A stretch of 64,000 bases of DNA, from assembly GCF_040537815.1 (NCBI RefSeq), contig NZ_JBEWSZ010000001.1, positions 2,666,001-2,730,000 on the forward strand. Direction: 5' to 3'. Shown one piece after another: positions 8,537 to 16,792 of the stretch (positions are counted from its first letter, which is position 1; every line of letters begins with the position of its first letter). The position numbers and the translations under genes were made by a program. Source of the stretch: Mesorhizobium shangrilense (GTDB lineage Bacteria; Pseudomonadota; Alphaproteobacteria; Rhizobiales; Rhizobiaceae). The notes beneath the pieces were generated by a model, which saw nothing but the letters and a program-made list of their open reading frames with translations, was not told where the DNA came from and searched no databases.

Positions 8537-8865
8537 TCAAGCGCGTCAGTTTCCTGCGTCGCAAGGAAGGGCTCAGCAAGGAAGAGTTCTTCGCCCACTG
8601 GACCGGCCCGCATGCCGATATTGTCCGCCAGATGCCCGGTGTCCGTGGCTTGCGCTTCGGGCGCGTGCAGAGCTGGTCGCCGGAAGACGCTGCATGGGAC
8701 GGGGTCGGCGAAGTCTGGTTCGACAGCATCGAGGACGCGCACAAGGCCTTTGCCACCGAGCCGTTCCATTCGATGCTGGTGGAAGACCGCAAGAAATTCA
8801 TGCGCGAGGCGCAATCGTGTTTCGTCACCGAACAGACGGTGATCGCGCCACCGTCGCAAGCCTGA
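8533..8865 (+). CDS. EthD domain protein
   Basis: 110-residue EthD-family alpha+beta barrel protein, with MIKRVSFLRRKEGLSKEEF followed by HWTGPHADIVRQMPGVRGL, the signature of the family. EthD proteins are small dimeric proteins found with oxidative or decarboxylating pathways, and most have no assigned chemistry. Its start overlaps the VOC gene stop (ATGA), so the two are probably made together. Inference: it may isomerise or decarboxylate a pathway intermediate. Confidence 0.88.
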   Translation: MIKRVSFLRRKEGLSKEEFFAHWTGPHADIVRQMPGVRGLRFGRVQSWSPEDAAWDGVGEVWFDSIEDAHKAFATEPFHSMLVEDRKKFMREAQSCFVTEQTVIAPPSQA

Positions 8866-8877
8866 AGGGAGGATCCC

Positions 8878-9645
8878 ATGGCGTTCAACATCGGCTCCGG
8901 CCTCGAAGGAAAAAGCGTAGTCGTGACCGGTGGCTCCGGCGGCATCGGCCGTGAGGTGTGCCTGGCCTTTGCGGCGGCCGGATCGCGCGTCGCGGTGGTC
9001 GACGTCGACCAAACCCGTGTCGACGCACTGGTGGCCGAAATGGAAGGTGGACCTCACCTGGCAATCGCTCATGACCTGCGGCCAGTCAGCGGCCATGCCG
9101 AGCTGATTGCAAAGGTGGTTGGCGCATTCGGCAGGCTTGACGTGCTGGTGCAGACCGCGGCTGTGCTGATCCGCAGGGCAAGTGTCTTCGATGTCAGCGA
9201 GGCCGACTGGGACATCCAGCATGACGTCAACCTCAAGGCCTCGTTCTTCCTGTGCCAGGCTGTTGCCCGCACCATGAAGGAGCAAGGCACGGGTGGCAGG
9301 ATCATCAATTTCACCTCGCAGGGCTGGATGAGCGGCGGCTTCGGCGGCTCCGTCGCCTATGCGGCGACCAAGGGCGGCATCGTCTCGATGACACGCGGGC
9401 TGGCGCGATCACTCGCCAAGGACAAGATCACCGTCAACGCCGTATCGCCGGGCGCGGCGGACACCGCGATGATGCGTTCGGGCATGGACGACGCGGCACT
9501 GGCCGGCACTATCGCGCAGATCCCGCTCGGCTACATGGCCGCACCTTCCGAACTCGCCGGCTCGGTGCTGTTCCTCGCGTCCAACCACGCCAGCTACATC
9601 ACCGGCGCCACCATCAATGTCAGCGGCGGCTGGCTGATGTACTAG
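8878..9645 (+). CDS. Short-chain dehydrogenase/reductase
   Basis: Classical SDR, 255 residues. Cofactor motif TGGSGGIGREV near residue 20, an Asp-rich VVDVD after the second strand (favours NAD), and catalytic Ser and YAATK in NFTSQGWMSGGFGGSVAYAATK. C-terminal ITGATINVSGGW is the common SDR ending. The ATG at 8878 has GGGAGGATCCC upstream. Third SDR-type gene of the region; this one and the next are adjacent but not close duplicates, suggesting successive oxidation or reduction steps. Confidence 0.9.
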   Translation: MAFNIGSGLEGKSVVVTGGSGGIGREVCLAFAAAGSRVAVVDVDQTRVDALVAEMEGGPHLAIAHDLRPVSGHAELIAKVVGAFGRLDVLVQTAAVLIRRASVFDVSEADWDIQHDVNLKASFFLCQAVARTMKEQGTGGRIINFTSQGWMSGGFGGSVAYAATKGGIVSMTRGLARSLAKDKITVNAVSPGAADTAMMRSGMDDAALAGTIAQIPLGYMAAPSELAGSVLFLASNHASYITGATINVSGGWLMY

Positions 9646-9663
9646 CACGAGGGAGAGCAAGCC

Positions 9664-10434
9664 ATGACGCAAGCGCTGTTGGGAAAGGTCGCCGCCATAA
9701 CCGGGGCGGCACGTGGCATCGGCGATGCCATCGCGGCTCGTTTTCTCGAGGAAGGCGCCAGGGTCTTCTCCCTCGATCTCAGCGAGCCCGACGAAAAGCG
9801 TGAAGGCGTGACCTATCTGGCCGCCGATGTTGCGAATACCGAGAGCGTCGCGGAGGCATTCAGCCAAATTGACCGGGCGGCTGGATGTGTCGACGTGCTG
9901 GTCAACAATGCCGGCGTGCAACGGGTCGCCCTTGCCGAGAACATGCCGATCGAGGACTGGCATCTGGTTCTCAACACCCACCTGACCGGCATGCATCTAT
10001 GCTGCGCACAGGCGATCCGGCGCATGCGGGAGCGAGGCACGGGCGGCGCCATCGTCAGCATCGCGTCAGCGGCGGGCATTGTCGGCATCCCCGGCCGTGG
10101 ACCCTACAGTGCGGCGAAGGCTGGCATCGAAAGCCTGACGCGCGTCTACGCCACGGAGGTCGCTTCCGCCAACATCCGCGTCAATGCGGTGGCGCCCGGC
10201 TCCACGCGCACCAAGCTGATCGAACAAGGGCTGAAGGATGGCTCCATCCGTGGCGAATGGCAGATCGAGCGGATCCCGATGGGGCGGCTCGCGGAGCCCA
10301 CGGAGATTGCCGATCCGGTCGTATACCTCGCCAGCGACAGGGCCAGTTACATCACGGGCCAGACCTTGGTCGTCGATGGCGGCTGGACCGTGCAGGGGAT
10401 GGTGCACATCGCAGACTGGCTGCGGGTCTCTTGA
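9664..10434 (+). CDS. Short-chain dehydrogenase/reductase
   Basis: Classical SDR, 256 residues. TGAARGIGDAI cofactor motif near residue 14, NNAGVQ, SIASAAGIVGIPGRGPYSAAK with Ser/Tyr/Lys, and ITGQTLVVDGGW near the end. The ATG at 9664 follows GAGGGAGAGCAAGCC. Its TGA overlaps the TTG start of the acyl-CoA ligase gene (TTGA), so the two are tightly coupled. Substrate unknown. Confidence 0.9.
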   Translation: MTQALLGKVAAITGAARGIGDAIAARFLEEGARVFSLDLSEPDEKREGVTYLAADVANTESVAEAFSQIDRAAGCVDVLVNNAGVQRVALAENMPIEDWHLVLNTHLTGMHLCCAQAIRRMRERGTGGAIVSIASAAGIVGIPGRGPYSAAKAGIESLTRVYATEVASANIRVNAVAPGSTRTKLIEQGLKDGSIRGEWQIERIPMGRLAEPTEIADPVVYLASDRASYITGQTLVVDGGWTVQGMVHIADWLRVS

Positions 10435-11957
10435 TCGCGAAACCCTTCAATCTCGCCGATCATTGCGTCGGTCGTGCCGCAAGGGCGACGCCGGACAAGA
10501 CTGCGCTGATCGTGGTCGGCGACGCCAATACACCCGAGCAAGCCGAGCGCTGGACCTATGCCGCCCTCGACCTTGCCGTGCGCGGCGTGGCGGCGGGGCT
10601 GCTTGCCGAAGGCCTGGTAGCCGGTGACAGGATCATGCTGCGCCTGCCGAACACCAGCGACTACGCGCTGCTGTTCTTCGGCGCCATTTCGGCCGGCCTC
10701 GTGCCGATCCCCGTCTCGTCGCAACTGACGGAGGGCGAAGCCGCCTTTCTGCTCGATGATTCCGCCGCTGCGGCCATCGCGCAGACCGGACCTTTGGCAA
10801 TCGCTTCGATCCCGTCAGGCTGCAAGATCATCGACGAGGAAACGATTCCACGGCTCAAGGCGTCGCGGCCGCTTCCCGCCCATGCGGACACGGAGGCCGA
10901 AGCGCCGGCCTATATGATCTATACTTCCGGCACGACCAGCCGGCCCAAGGGCGTCGTCCACGCCCATCGCACCGCGCTTGGCCGCGAACCGATGCATCAT
11001 GACTGGCAGGGGCTGACCGCCGATGACGTCATGCTGCATGCCGGCGCCTTCAACTGGAGCTATACGTTGGGCGTCGGGCTGCTCGACCCATGGGCCTGCG
11101 GCGCCACCGCCGTGCTCTACAACGGGCCGAAGCATATCGAGGTGTGGCCGAAGCTGATCAACGCCGTCGGCGCCACCCTGTTCGCGGCCGTCCCCTCACT
11201 CTACCGGCAGATGCTGAAATACTGCTCATTAACACCGAGCAGCCTGCCAACGCTGCGGCACGGTCTTGCCGCCGGCGAGGCCCTCAGCCCTGCCGTCCTC
11301 GAAGGCTGGCGCACCGCCACGGGGCGTGAAATCTACGAGGCGTTCGGCATGAGCGAATGCTCGACCTTCATCTCCAACCACGCGGGCATGCCGATCCGCC
11401 CGGGCAGTCCAGGCAAGCCGCAAGGCGGACGGCGCATCGCCATCCTACCGCTTTCGGACTCGAACGAGCCGCTGCCCGCCGGCGAAATCGGGTTGCTTGC
11501 CATCCATCGCAGCGATGCCGGCCTGATGCGCGGCTACTGGCGGCGTGAGGAAGAAGAAAACCAGGTTTTTCGCGGCGAGTGGTTTGCCGGCGGCGATCTC
11601 GCCGCCTTCGATGAGGACGGCTATCTCTGGTATTACGGCCGTGCCGACGACATGATGAATGCCGGCGGCTTCCGGGTCTCGCCGCAGGAGGTCGAGGCGG
11701 CACTGGCGCCCTGCCCTGGCATCGCCGAAATCGCGGTCGGCGAGCACCGAGTGCGTGACGACGTTTCGGTGATCGCCGCCTATGTGGTGCGCAAGGACGG
11801 CGCCAGCGTCAGCGCCGAAGACATCGTCGCCATGGCCGGCAAGCGCCTTGCCGCTTACAAGTGCCCAAGGCAGGTGTTCTTCGTGCCCAGCCTGCCGCGC
11901 AGCGCCAATGGCAAACTGCTGCGCCGTAGTCTGAACATGGCGGCGATCTCGCCATGA
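10431..11957 (+). CDS. Acyl-CoA synthetase (AMP-forming), benzoate/short-chain CoA ligase type
   Basis: ANL-superfamily ligase, 508 residues, which would activate a carboxylic acid to its CoA thioester using ATP. Motifs: YMIYTSGTTSRPKGVVHAHR (P-loop, about residue 160), YEAFGMSECS (A5), GEWFAGGDLAAFDEDGYLWYYGRADDMMNAGGFRVSP (A7-A8 region) and the C-terminal PRSANGKLLRR with the catalytic Lys. The frame is open back to 9885, but that part is the shadow of the SDR gene; I place the start at TTG 10431, the overlap with the SDR stop, giving MIAKPFNLADH. It shows that the pathway continues as CoA thioesters. Confidence 0.87.
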   Translation: MIAKPFNLADHCVGRAARATPDKTALIVVGDANTPEQAERWTYAALDLAVRGVAAGLLAEGLVAGDRIMLRLPNTSDYALLFFGAISAGLVPIPVSSQLTEGEAAFLLDDSAAAAIAQTGPLAIASIPSGCKIIDEETIPRLKASRPLPAHADTEAEAPAYMIYTSGTTSRPKGVVHAHRTALGREPMHHDWQGLTADDVMLHAGAFNWSYTLGVGLLDPWACGATAVLYNGPKHIEVWPKLINAVGATLFAAVPSLYRQMLKYCSLTPSSLPTLRHGLAAGEALSPAVLEGWRTATGREIYEAFGMSECSTFISNHAGMPIRPGSPGKPQGGRRIAILPLSDSNEPLPAGEIGLLAIHRSDAGLMRGYWRREEEENQVFRGEWFAGGDLAAFDEDGYLWYYGRADDMMNAGGFRVSPQEVEAALAPCPGIAEIAVGEHRVRDDVSVIAAYVVRKDGASVSAEDIVAMAGKRLAAYKCPRQVFFVPSLPRSANGKLLRRSLNMAAISP

Positions 11958-12001
11958 TCGCCGCTGCCGTTTTCGGTCGAGCCCAGTGGCTTGCCTGCCT
12001 G

Positions 12002-12238
12002 TCAGACCTCAAGCACGAGTGTCGGGGCGCCGGTTTTCACGTCATCGCCGACAGCAATCAGGATCTCGACCACGGTGCCGCCAAAAGGAGCCGGAATCTC
12101 GATCTGGCTCTTGTCGGTTTCAACAACGAACAGCGTCTGCCCCTCAACGACCCTGGCACCAATCCGGGCCTGGATATCGTTGATCACGACTTCGTCGACG
12201 GCGTCGCCGACCTTGGGCATTTTAAGGGTGGAACGCAT
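12002..12238 (-). CDS. Stand-alone lipoyl-domain carrier protein
   Basis: 78-residue protein consisting of one biotinyl/lipoyl-attachment domain. It reads MPKVGDAVDEVVI, then VVEGQTLFVVETDKSQIEI with the modified Lys in the hairpin motif TDKS, then PFGGTVVEILIAVGDDVKTG. It has no linker, peripheral-subunit-binding or acyltransferase domain, so it is not a normal E2. The ATG at 12238 has GGAGAA upstream on the minus strand. It lies opposite the plus-strand operon and diverges from the E1 beta/alpha pair, its probable partner. The longer open frame to 13429 is antisense to E1 beta and is not coding. Confidence 0.85.
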   Translation of the reverse strand: MRSTLKMPKVGDAVDEVVINDIQARIGARVVEGQTLFVVETDKSQIEIPAPFGGTVVEILIAVGDDVKTGAPTLVLEV

Positions 12239-12481
12239 CGTCTGTTCTCCGTGTGCAAGGCCTGTACTGAAGGAAGTCCACCGGTTGCCGGAAGGCTGCA
12301 CGGTGGACACGCGAGTTCGCCAGAGGGCTGTGACCGCATCAATCCATCGAAAGCACGCGGCTCTTCCGCAGCTATAACCAGAGTGACGTCTGGCATCAAT
12401 AAAAACGTTTCCAAATTTTTTCGACTGGGCTAGCTTCATGCCCTGCACACAGGTTGGACAGCGTATTGGGAGGTTTGAACC
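12239..12481. promoter_or_regulatory. Divergent region between lipoyl protein and E1 genes, with a possible third operator copy
   Basis: 243 bp without a gene. On the minus strand TTGGAAACGTTTTTATT (12414-12398) shares GAAACGTT with the element at 5767-5784, 12 of 16 bases over the core alignment. The E1 beta ribosome site GGGAGG lies at the right end. No clear terminator is present between the ligase gene and this point. Confidence 0.4.
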
Positions 12482-13489
12482 TTGGCTAAAATCTGGATAC
12501 GGCAGGCGGTCCTGAAGGCCCTTGACGATGCGATGACGGATGATCCGAGCGTCATCGTCATGGGCGAGGATGTCGCCGTGGCCGGCGGCCCGTTCAAAGT
12601 GACCGAGGGCTTGCTTGCCTCGCATGGTCCGGAACGGGTGATCGACACGCCGATTTCCGAAATGGCCTTCATGGGTGCGGCGGTGGGTGCTGCGGTCTGC
12701 GGCCTGAAGCCGGTGGTCGAGATGATGTTCATCGAGTTCATCGGCGTCGCGCTCGACCAGTTGACGACGCAGGCAGCAACCATGCGCTATCTGTCGCGCG
12801 GCCGGCTGACGACGCCGCTCGTCGTGCGCGCCTCCGCCGGCGCAGGCCAGGGTTTCGGCTGCCAGCATTCGCAGATGCTCGACCACTGGTTCCGGGGCAC
12901 GCCGGGCCTCAAGGTCGCGGTGACCAGCAACGCCCGCACGACCTACGGCCTGCTGCGTTCGGCGATCGAGGATCCCGATCCCGTGGTGATCCTCGAGCCG
13001 CGCGTGCTCTACGCCGAGCGCGAGGAATATGAATTCGACCGCGACTACCGCATTCCGCTCGGCCAGGCGGAGATCGCGCGGCCGGGTACCGACGTAACGC
13101 TCGTCACCTGCGGCGCCATGCGGCGCGTCGCGCTGGCGGCGGCGGAGGCGAGCAGCGCCAATGTCGAGGTCATCGACCTCCTGACGCTGTGGCCCTGGGA
13201 CCGCAAGACCGTGATGGAATCGGTTGCCCGCACCGGCCGTCTGGTCACGCTGGAAGAGGCGCCGGCGGGCAGCGGCTGGGGCGGCGACGTCGTCTCGTCG
13301 ATCGCCGTCGAGGCGTTCGGCAAGCTGAAGGCAGCACCGCATCGCATCACACTTCCCGACGCGCCCGTGCCCTATAGTGGCGCCCTTGAAGCCCGCTTCC
13401 TGCCGAGCCCCGCCTATGTGGCCGAGCAAGTGGCCGCCCTGGTCTCGACCAACAAACCGCCCCTGCCCTGGTGGAGGAATGCAGCATGA
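12482..13489 (+). CDS. 2-oxoacid dehydrogenase E1 component, beta subunit
   Basis: 335-residue beta subunit of a heterotetrameric TPP-dependent 2-oxoacid dehydrogenase (pyruvate/acetoin/branched-chain type). It starts MAKIWIRQAVLKALDDAMTD, has GEDVAVAGGPFKVTEGL, FMGAAVGAAVCGLKPVVEMMF, and the C-terminal transketolase domain with VTCGAMRRVALAAAE and EEAPAGSGWGGDVVSSI. Start codon is TTG at 12482 behind GGGAGG. It overlaps the alpha gene in an ATGA arrangement. The order beta then alpha is the reverse of most pdh/bkd/aco operons. Confidence 0.92.
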   Translation: MAKIWIRQAVLKALDDAMTDDPSVIVMGEDVAVAGGPFKVTEGLLASHGPERVIDTPISEMAFMGAAVGAAVCGLKPVVEMMFIEFIGVALDQLTTQAATMRYLSRGRLTTPLVVRASAGAGQGFGCQHSQMLDHWFRGTPGLKVAVTSNARTTYGLLRSAIEDPDPVVILEPRVLYAEREEYEFDRDYRIPLGQAEIARPGTDVTLVTCGAMRRVALAAAEASSANVEVIDLLTLWPWDRKTVMESVARTGRLVTLEEAPAGSGWGGDVVSSIAVEAFGKLKAAPHRITLPDAPVPYSGALEARFLPSPAYVAEQVAALVSTNKPPLPWWRNAA

Positions 13490-14517
13490 CGATTTCCAAC
13501 TCCAATTCCCCGATTGCCCGCCGCGAAGCCTTGCAGGACAGGCTGGAGCAGCTCACGCGGATGATCGAGATCCGCTTTGTCGAGGACCGCATCCAGAAGC
13601 TGTTTGCCGAAGGCCATATCCGCGGCAGCACGCATCTGGCCAGCGGCCAGGAAGCCGTTTCGGTCGGCATCGCCCGCTCGATCGATCCGGACGATATCGT
13701 CACCTGCACCTATCGCGGCCATGGCCACGCGCTGGCGCTTGGCGTGACGCCGGAAGGGGTGATCGGCGAGATCTGCGGCCGCGTCATCGGCTGTGCCGGC
13801 GGTCTTGGCGGTTCTATGCATCTGGTCGAGCCGGAGGTTGGCCTGCTGCCGACCGCCGCCATCATCGGCGCCGGGCTGCCCATCGCCTGCGGCGCGGCGA
13901 TGGCCGCACGGGCGCGCGGCAAGGATCGCGTCGCCGTCTCCATCTTCGGCGACGGCTCGGCCAATATCGGCGCCTTCCATGAATCGCTGAATTTCGCGGC
14001 CATCCGCAAACTGCCGGTGGTGTTTGTCTGCGAGAACAATCTCTATGGCGAATACACGCGCATCGAACTGTCGACGCCGGTCGAGGACATCGCGGTGCGC
14101 GCCGCCAGCTACAACATGCCAGGCGTCATCGTCGACGGGCAGGACGTCGACAAGGTCGCGGAAGCGATGGGCGTCGCGGTTGCGCGTGCGCGCCGAGGCG
14201 AAGGTCCGACTTTGATCGAAATGAAGACCTATCGCTATTCAGGCCATTCACGGTCCGACCCGGCGACCTACCGGCCGGCCGGCGAACTGGACGCCTGGCT
14301 GAAGCGCGACCCGATCGACATTCTTGCCGACAGGCTGGTCAGCGAGAGCATTCTGGCGCCAGGCGGTCTCGACCAGCTGAAAGCCGAGACGCGCGATGCG
14401 GTGGAACGGGCGACGGGGCAGGTGCTGGACTCGGCGGCACCGGATCTCGGCGAAATCCTGTCGCATGTCAGCGCCTCTTCGGCCGGAGGGGATCAGAGGT
14501 GGCATTTCTGGCCCTGA
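13486..14517 (+). CDS. 2-oxoacid dehydrogenase E1 component, alpha subunit
   Basis: 343-residue TPP-binding alpha subunit. It shows YRGHGHALALG near residue 76, the Mg-TPP motif GDGSANIGAFHESLNFAAI starting at residue 155 and closing with the ENN at about 183-185, and SGHSRSDPATYR near residue 252 (phosphorylation-loop region of the family). With the beta subunit it would decarboxylate a 2-oxo acid and pass the acyl group to a lipoyl carrier. No E2 acyltransferase or E3 dihydrolipoyl dehydrogenase gene is in the window; a small lipoyl protein is encoded opposite the beta gene. Confidence 0.92.
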   Translation: MTISNSNSPIARREALQDRLEQLTRMIEIRFVEDRIQKLFAEGHIRGSTHLASGQEAVSVGIARSIDPDDIVTCTYRGHGHALALGVTPEGVIGEICGRVIGCAGGLGGSMHLVEPEVGLLPTAAIIGAGLPIACGAAMAARARGKDRVAVSIFGDGSANIGAFHESLNFAAIRKLPVVFVCENNLYGEYTRIELSTPVEDIAVRAASYNMPGVIVDGQDVDKVAEAMGVAVARARRGEGPTLIEMKTYRYSGHSRSDPATYRPAGELDAWLKRDPIDILADRLVSESILAPGGLDQLKAETRDAVERATGQVLDSAAPDLGEILSHVSASSAGGDQRWHFWP

Positions 14518-14539
14518 TAGCATCCAGGCTTACGAAAGG

Positions 14540-15550
14540 ATGACACGCGAATCTTCCACTATCGGCATCGATGGGCCGTTCTATGACGATCTGAAGATCG
14601 GCGATCGTTTCGATACAGCACCGGCGATGCGGCTGACGGACGGCCTTGCCGCCGTTCATCATGCCATTGTCGGCGGACGGCTCAGGCTGGCCTTCGATGC
14701 CGATCTGTCGGCGTCGGTAACCGGACGGCCGCCGCCATTCGCCGCGCCGGCGCTGGTTTGGGATGTCGCGATCGGCCAATCGACAGTGGTGACACAGCGG
14801 GCGATTGCCAACCTCTTCTATCGAGGCCTGTTCTTCCGCCAGGCGCCGTCTATCGGAGATACTCTCAAGACCGTCACCACGATCATCGGATTGCGGCCGG
14901 CCAGCGCCAAGCCCGGCCGGCCACCGCGCGGCCTCGTCACCATGCGGATCGCCACCAGCGATCAGGACGATCGGCCGGTGCTCGATTTCTGTCGCTGCGC
15001 CATGCTGCCGGCCCGACAAGCCGAAGACAGTGGTGTACGAGGTGAGACCGATTTGCCGAGATCCGAACAGACGGCCGTGCAGACAGCAGCGGCCGTCGAG
15101 AGCTGGAACCTCGAAGCCTACCGCAAGGCGGTCCAGAGTCCGCATTTCGGCGATCTGCGTGCGGGGACAGTGCATCGCCTTGCTGGCGGCGACGTGGTCA
15201 GCAGTGCGCCGGAGCTGGCGCGCCTGACGATGAACCTTGCGACGATCCATCACGACAGCACCCAGTCCGGGCGACGCCTCGTCTATGGCGGCCATACGAT
15301 CGGGCTGGCCGCAGCACAGCTGACCCGTGTGTTCCCGTCCCTGGTCACCATTCTCGGCTGGCACGATTGCGACCATCTCGGCCCAGTGCATGAAGGCGAC
15401 ACGATCCATTCCGAAGTCACGATAGAGCGTTGTGAGGCGCTGTCGTCAGGTGGCGGGCTTGTCCATCTGCGGTCATTCGCAAGGGCGACCGATCTGTCCG
15501 GCAAGGTTTCCGACGTGCTCGACTGGCGGCTGATCGGACTGTTCGCATGA
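14540..15550 (+). CDS. MaoC-like double-hotdog acyl-CoA hydratase (mesaconyl-CoA hydratase/Mch-like)
   Basis: 336-residue protein with two MaoC/hotdog domains. The N-terminal half has FYDDLKIGDRF and QAPSIGDTLKTVTTIIGLRP. The C-terminal half has FGDLRAGTVHRLAGGDVVS, then IHHDSTQSGRRLVYGGHTIGLA and GPVHEGDTIHSEVTIE. This layout resembles beta-methylmalyl-CoA dehydratase/mesaconyl-CoA hydratase (Mch/Mcd) of the 3-hydroxypropionate and ethylmalonyl-CoA pathways, from memory of the family. The start is not certain: ATG 14540 lacks well-spaced ribosome bases, and an in-frame ATG at 14465 overlaps the alpha subunit. It is coupled to the next gene by ATGA. Confidence 0.8.
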   Translation: MTRESSTIGIDGPFYDDLKIGDRFDTAPAMRLTDGLAAVHHAIVGGRLRLAFDADLSASVTGRPPPFAAPALVWDVAIGQSTVVTQRAIANLFYRGLFFRQAPSIGDTLKTVTTIIGLRPASAKPGRPPRGLVTMRIATSDQDDRPVLDFCRCAMLPARQAEDSGVRGETDLPRSEQTAVQTAAAVESWNLEAYRKAVQSPHFGDLRAGTVHRLAGGDVVSSAPELARLTMNLATIHHDSTQSGRRLVYGGHTIGLAAAQLTRVFPSLVTILGWHDCDHLGPVHEGDTIHSEVTIERCEALSSGGGLVHLRSFARATDLSGKVSDVLDWRLIGLFA

Positions 15551-16758
15551 GCGGCGGCATCCTGTCCGGCCTCAGCGTCGTCGAGGGGTCAGCCTTCGTC
15601 GCGGCGCCGCTCGGCGGCATGACGCTGGCGCAGCTCGGCGCCGACGTCATCCGCTTCGACCAGATTGCTGGCGGGCTCGACCATCGCCGCTGGCCGGTGA
15701 CGAAAAGCGGCCAAAGCCTGTTCTGGGCCGGCATGAACAAGGGCAAGCGCTCCATCCAGGTCGACCTGCGCTCCCCGGAAGGACAGGACATCGTTGCGGC
15801 ATTGATCACCCGGCCGGGCCAAGATCACGGCATCTTCCTAACCAACCTGCCGGTCCGGGGTGCTCTCACCTACGAAGCCCTGAAAGCACGCCGTGACGAC
15901 ATCATCATGGTCGCGTTGACTGGCAACCCCGATGGGACCAGCGAGGTCGACTACACGGTCAATGTCGCGACCGGCTTTCCCGACATCACAGGACCGCGCG
16001 GCGCCGACGAACCCACCAACAGCGTGCTGCCGGCCTGGGACATCGCCATGGGCGAGATGGCCGCCATCGGCCTGCTCGCTGCCGACAGGCACCGCAGCCG
16101 CACAGGCAAGGGATCGCTGGTGAAACTGGCTTTGTCGGACGTGGCGCTGGCCATGGTCGGCAATCTCGGACGGCTGGCGCAGGCCGAACTTGGCGAGACG
16201 GCACAAAAGGACGGGAACAATCTTTACGGCGCGTTCGGACGCGACTTCATCACCGCGGATGGCCGGCGCGTCATGGTGATGGCCCTGACCGACCGGCAGT
16301 GGGCCGCATTGCAGCGGGCAACGGGCCTCGATACGGCGAGCATCATTTCGACAACCGCCGACCTTTCAACGGAAAGCGGACGTTTCGCGGCACGGGATGC
16401 GATCGGCGCAGCGCTGGCGCCGTGGTTTTCGGCACGAAGCTTTGCCGAGCTCCGACACATCCTCACAGACGCAGGTGCTTCGTGGGGGCCTTACCAGACA
16501 TTTCAGCACTTGCTGGCGGAAGACCCACGCTGCTCAACGGACAATCCGCTGTTCTCCAGGGTCGATCACCCCGGCATCGGTTCGCTCCTGACGCCGGCCT
16601 CGCCGCTCTACTTCTCCTCGGCGAACCGCGTCGGCGCAACCCGGGCGCCTTTGCCCGGCGAGCACACCGATGAGATCCTGACCGGCCTGGGATTGAGCGA
16701 CGGCGAGATCGGACGGCTGCATGATCGCGGTATCGTCGCCGGCCCGACACGGATGTGA
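15547..16758 (+). CDS. Family III CoA transferase, 2-methylfumaryl-CoA isomerase (Mct)-like
   Basis: 403-residue CaiB/BaiF (family III) CoA transferase. The N-terminus LSVVEGSAFVAAPLGGMTL followed by QLGADVIRFDQIAGGLD and FWAGMNKGKRSIQVDLRSPEG is very like 2-methylfumaryl-CoA isomerase, the enzyme that moves CoA between the C1 and C4 carboxyls of mesaconate. The family III catalytic Asp would lie in the region GFPDITGPRGAD; I cannot place it exactly. Together with the Mch-like hydratase just upstream this suggests a methyl-branched C4/C5 dicarboxyl-CoA intermediate. Last gene of the plus-strand operon, 34 nt from a convergent gene; no clear terminator seen between them. Confidence 0.83.
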   Translation: MSGGILSGLSVVEGSAFVAAPLGGMTLAQLGADVIRFDQIAGGLDHRRWPVTKSGQSLFWAGMNKGKRSIQVDLRSPEGQDIVAALITRPGQDHGIFLTNLPVRGALTYEALKARRDDIIMVALTGNPDGTSEVDYTVNVATGFPDITGPRGADEPTNSVLPAWDIAMGEMAAIGLLAADRHRSRTGKGSLVKLALSDVALAMVGNLGRLAQAELGETAQKDGNNLYGAFGRDFITADGRRVMVMALTDRQWAALQRATGLDTASIISTTADLSTESGRFAARDAIGAALAPWFSARSFAELRHILTDAGASWGPYQTFQHLLAEDPRCSTDNPLFSRVDHPGIGSLLTPASPLYFSSANRVGATRAPLPGEHTDEILTGLGLSDGEIGRLHDRGIVAGPTRM

Positions 16759-16792
16759 AGACCGTGCCGGGAGTCCATGCCCGCCGACAGTA

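Noticed and set aside
9885..10430. Fusion of an upstream domain to the acyl-CoA ligase
   Set aside because: The extra residues are the out-of-frame image of the SDR gene. The ligase homology begins at the TTG that overlaps the SDR stop.
12239..13429. N-terminal 397 residues of the open frame that ends with the lipoyl protein
   Set aside because: This part is antisense to E1 beta. Only the last 78 codons, beginning at a start with its own ribosome site, match a lipoyl domain.
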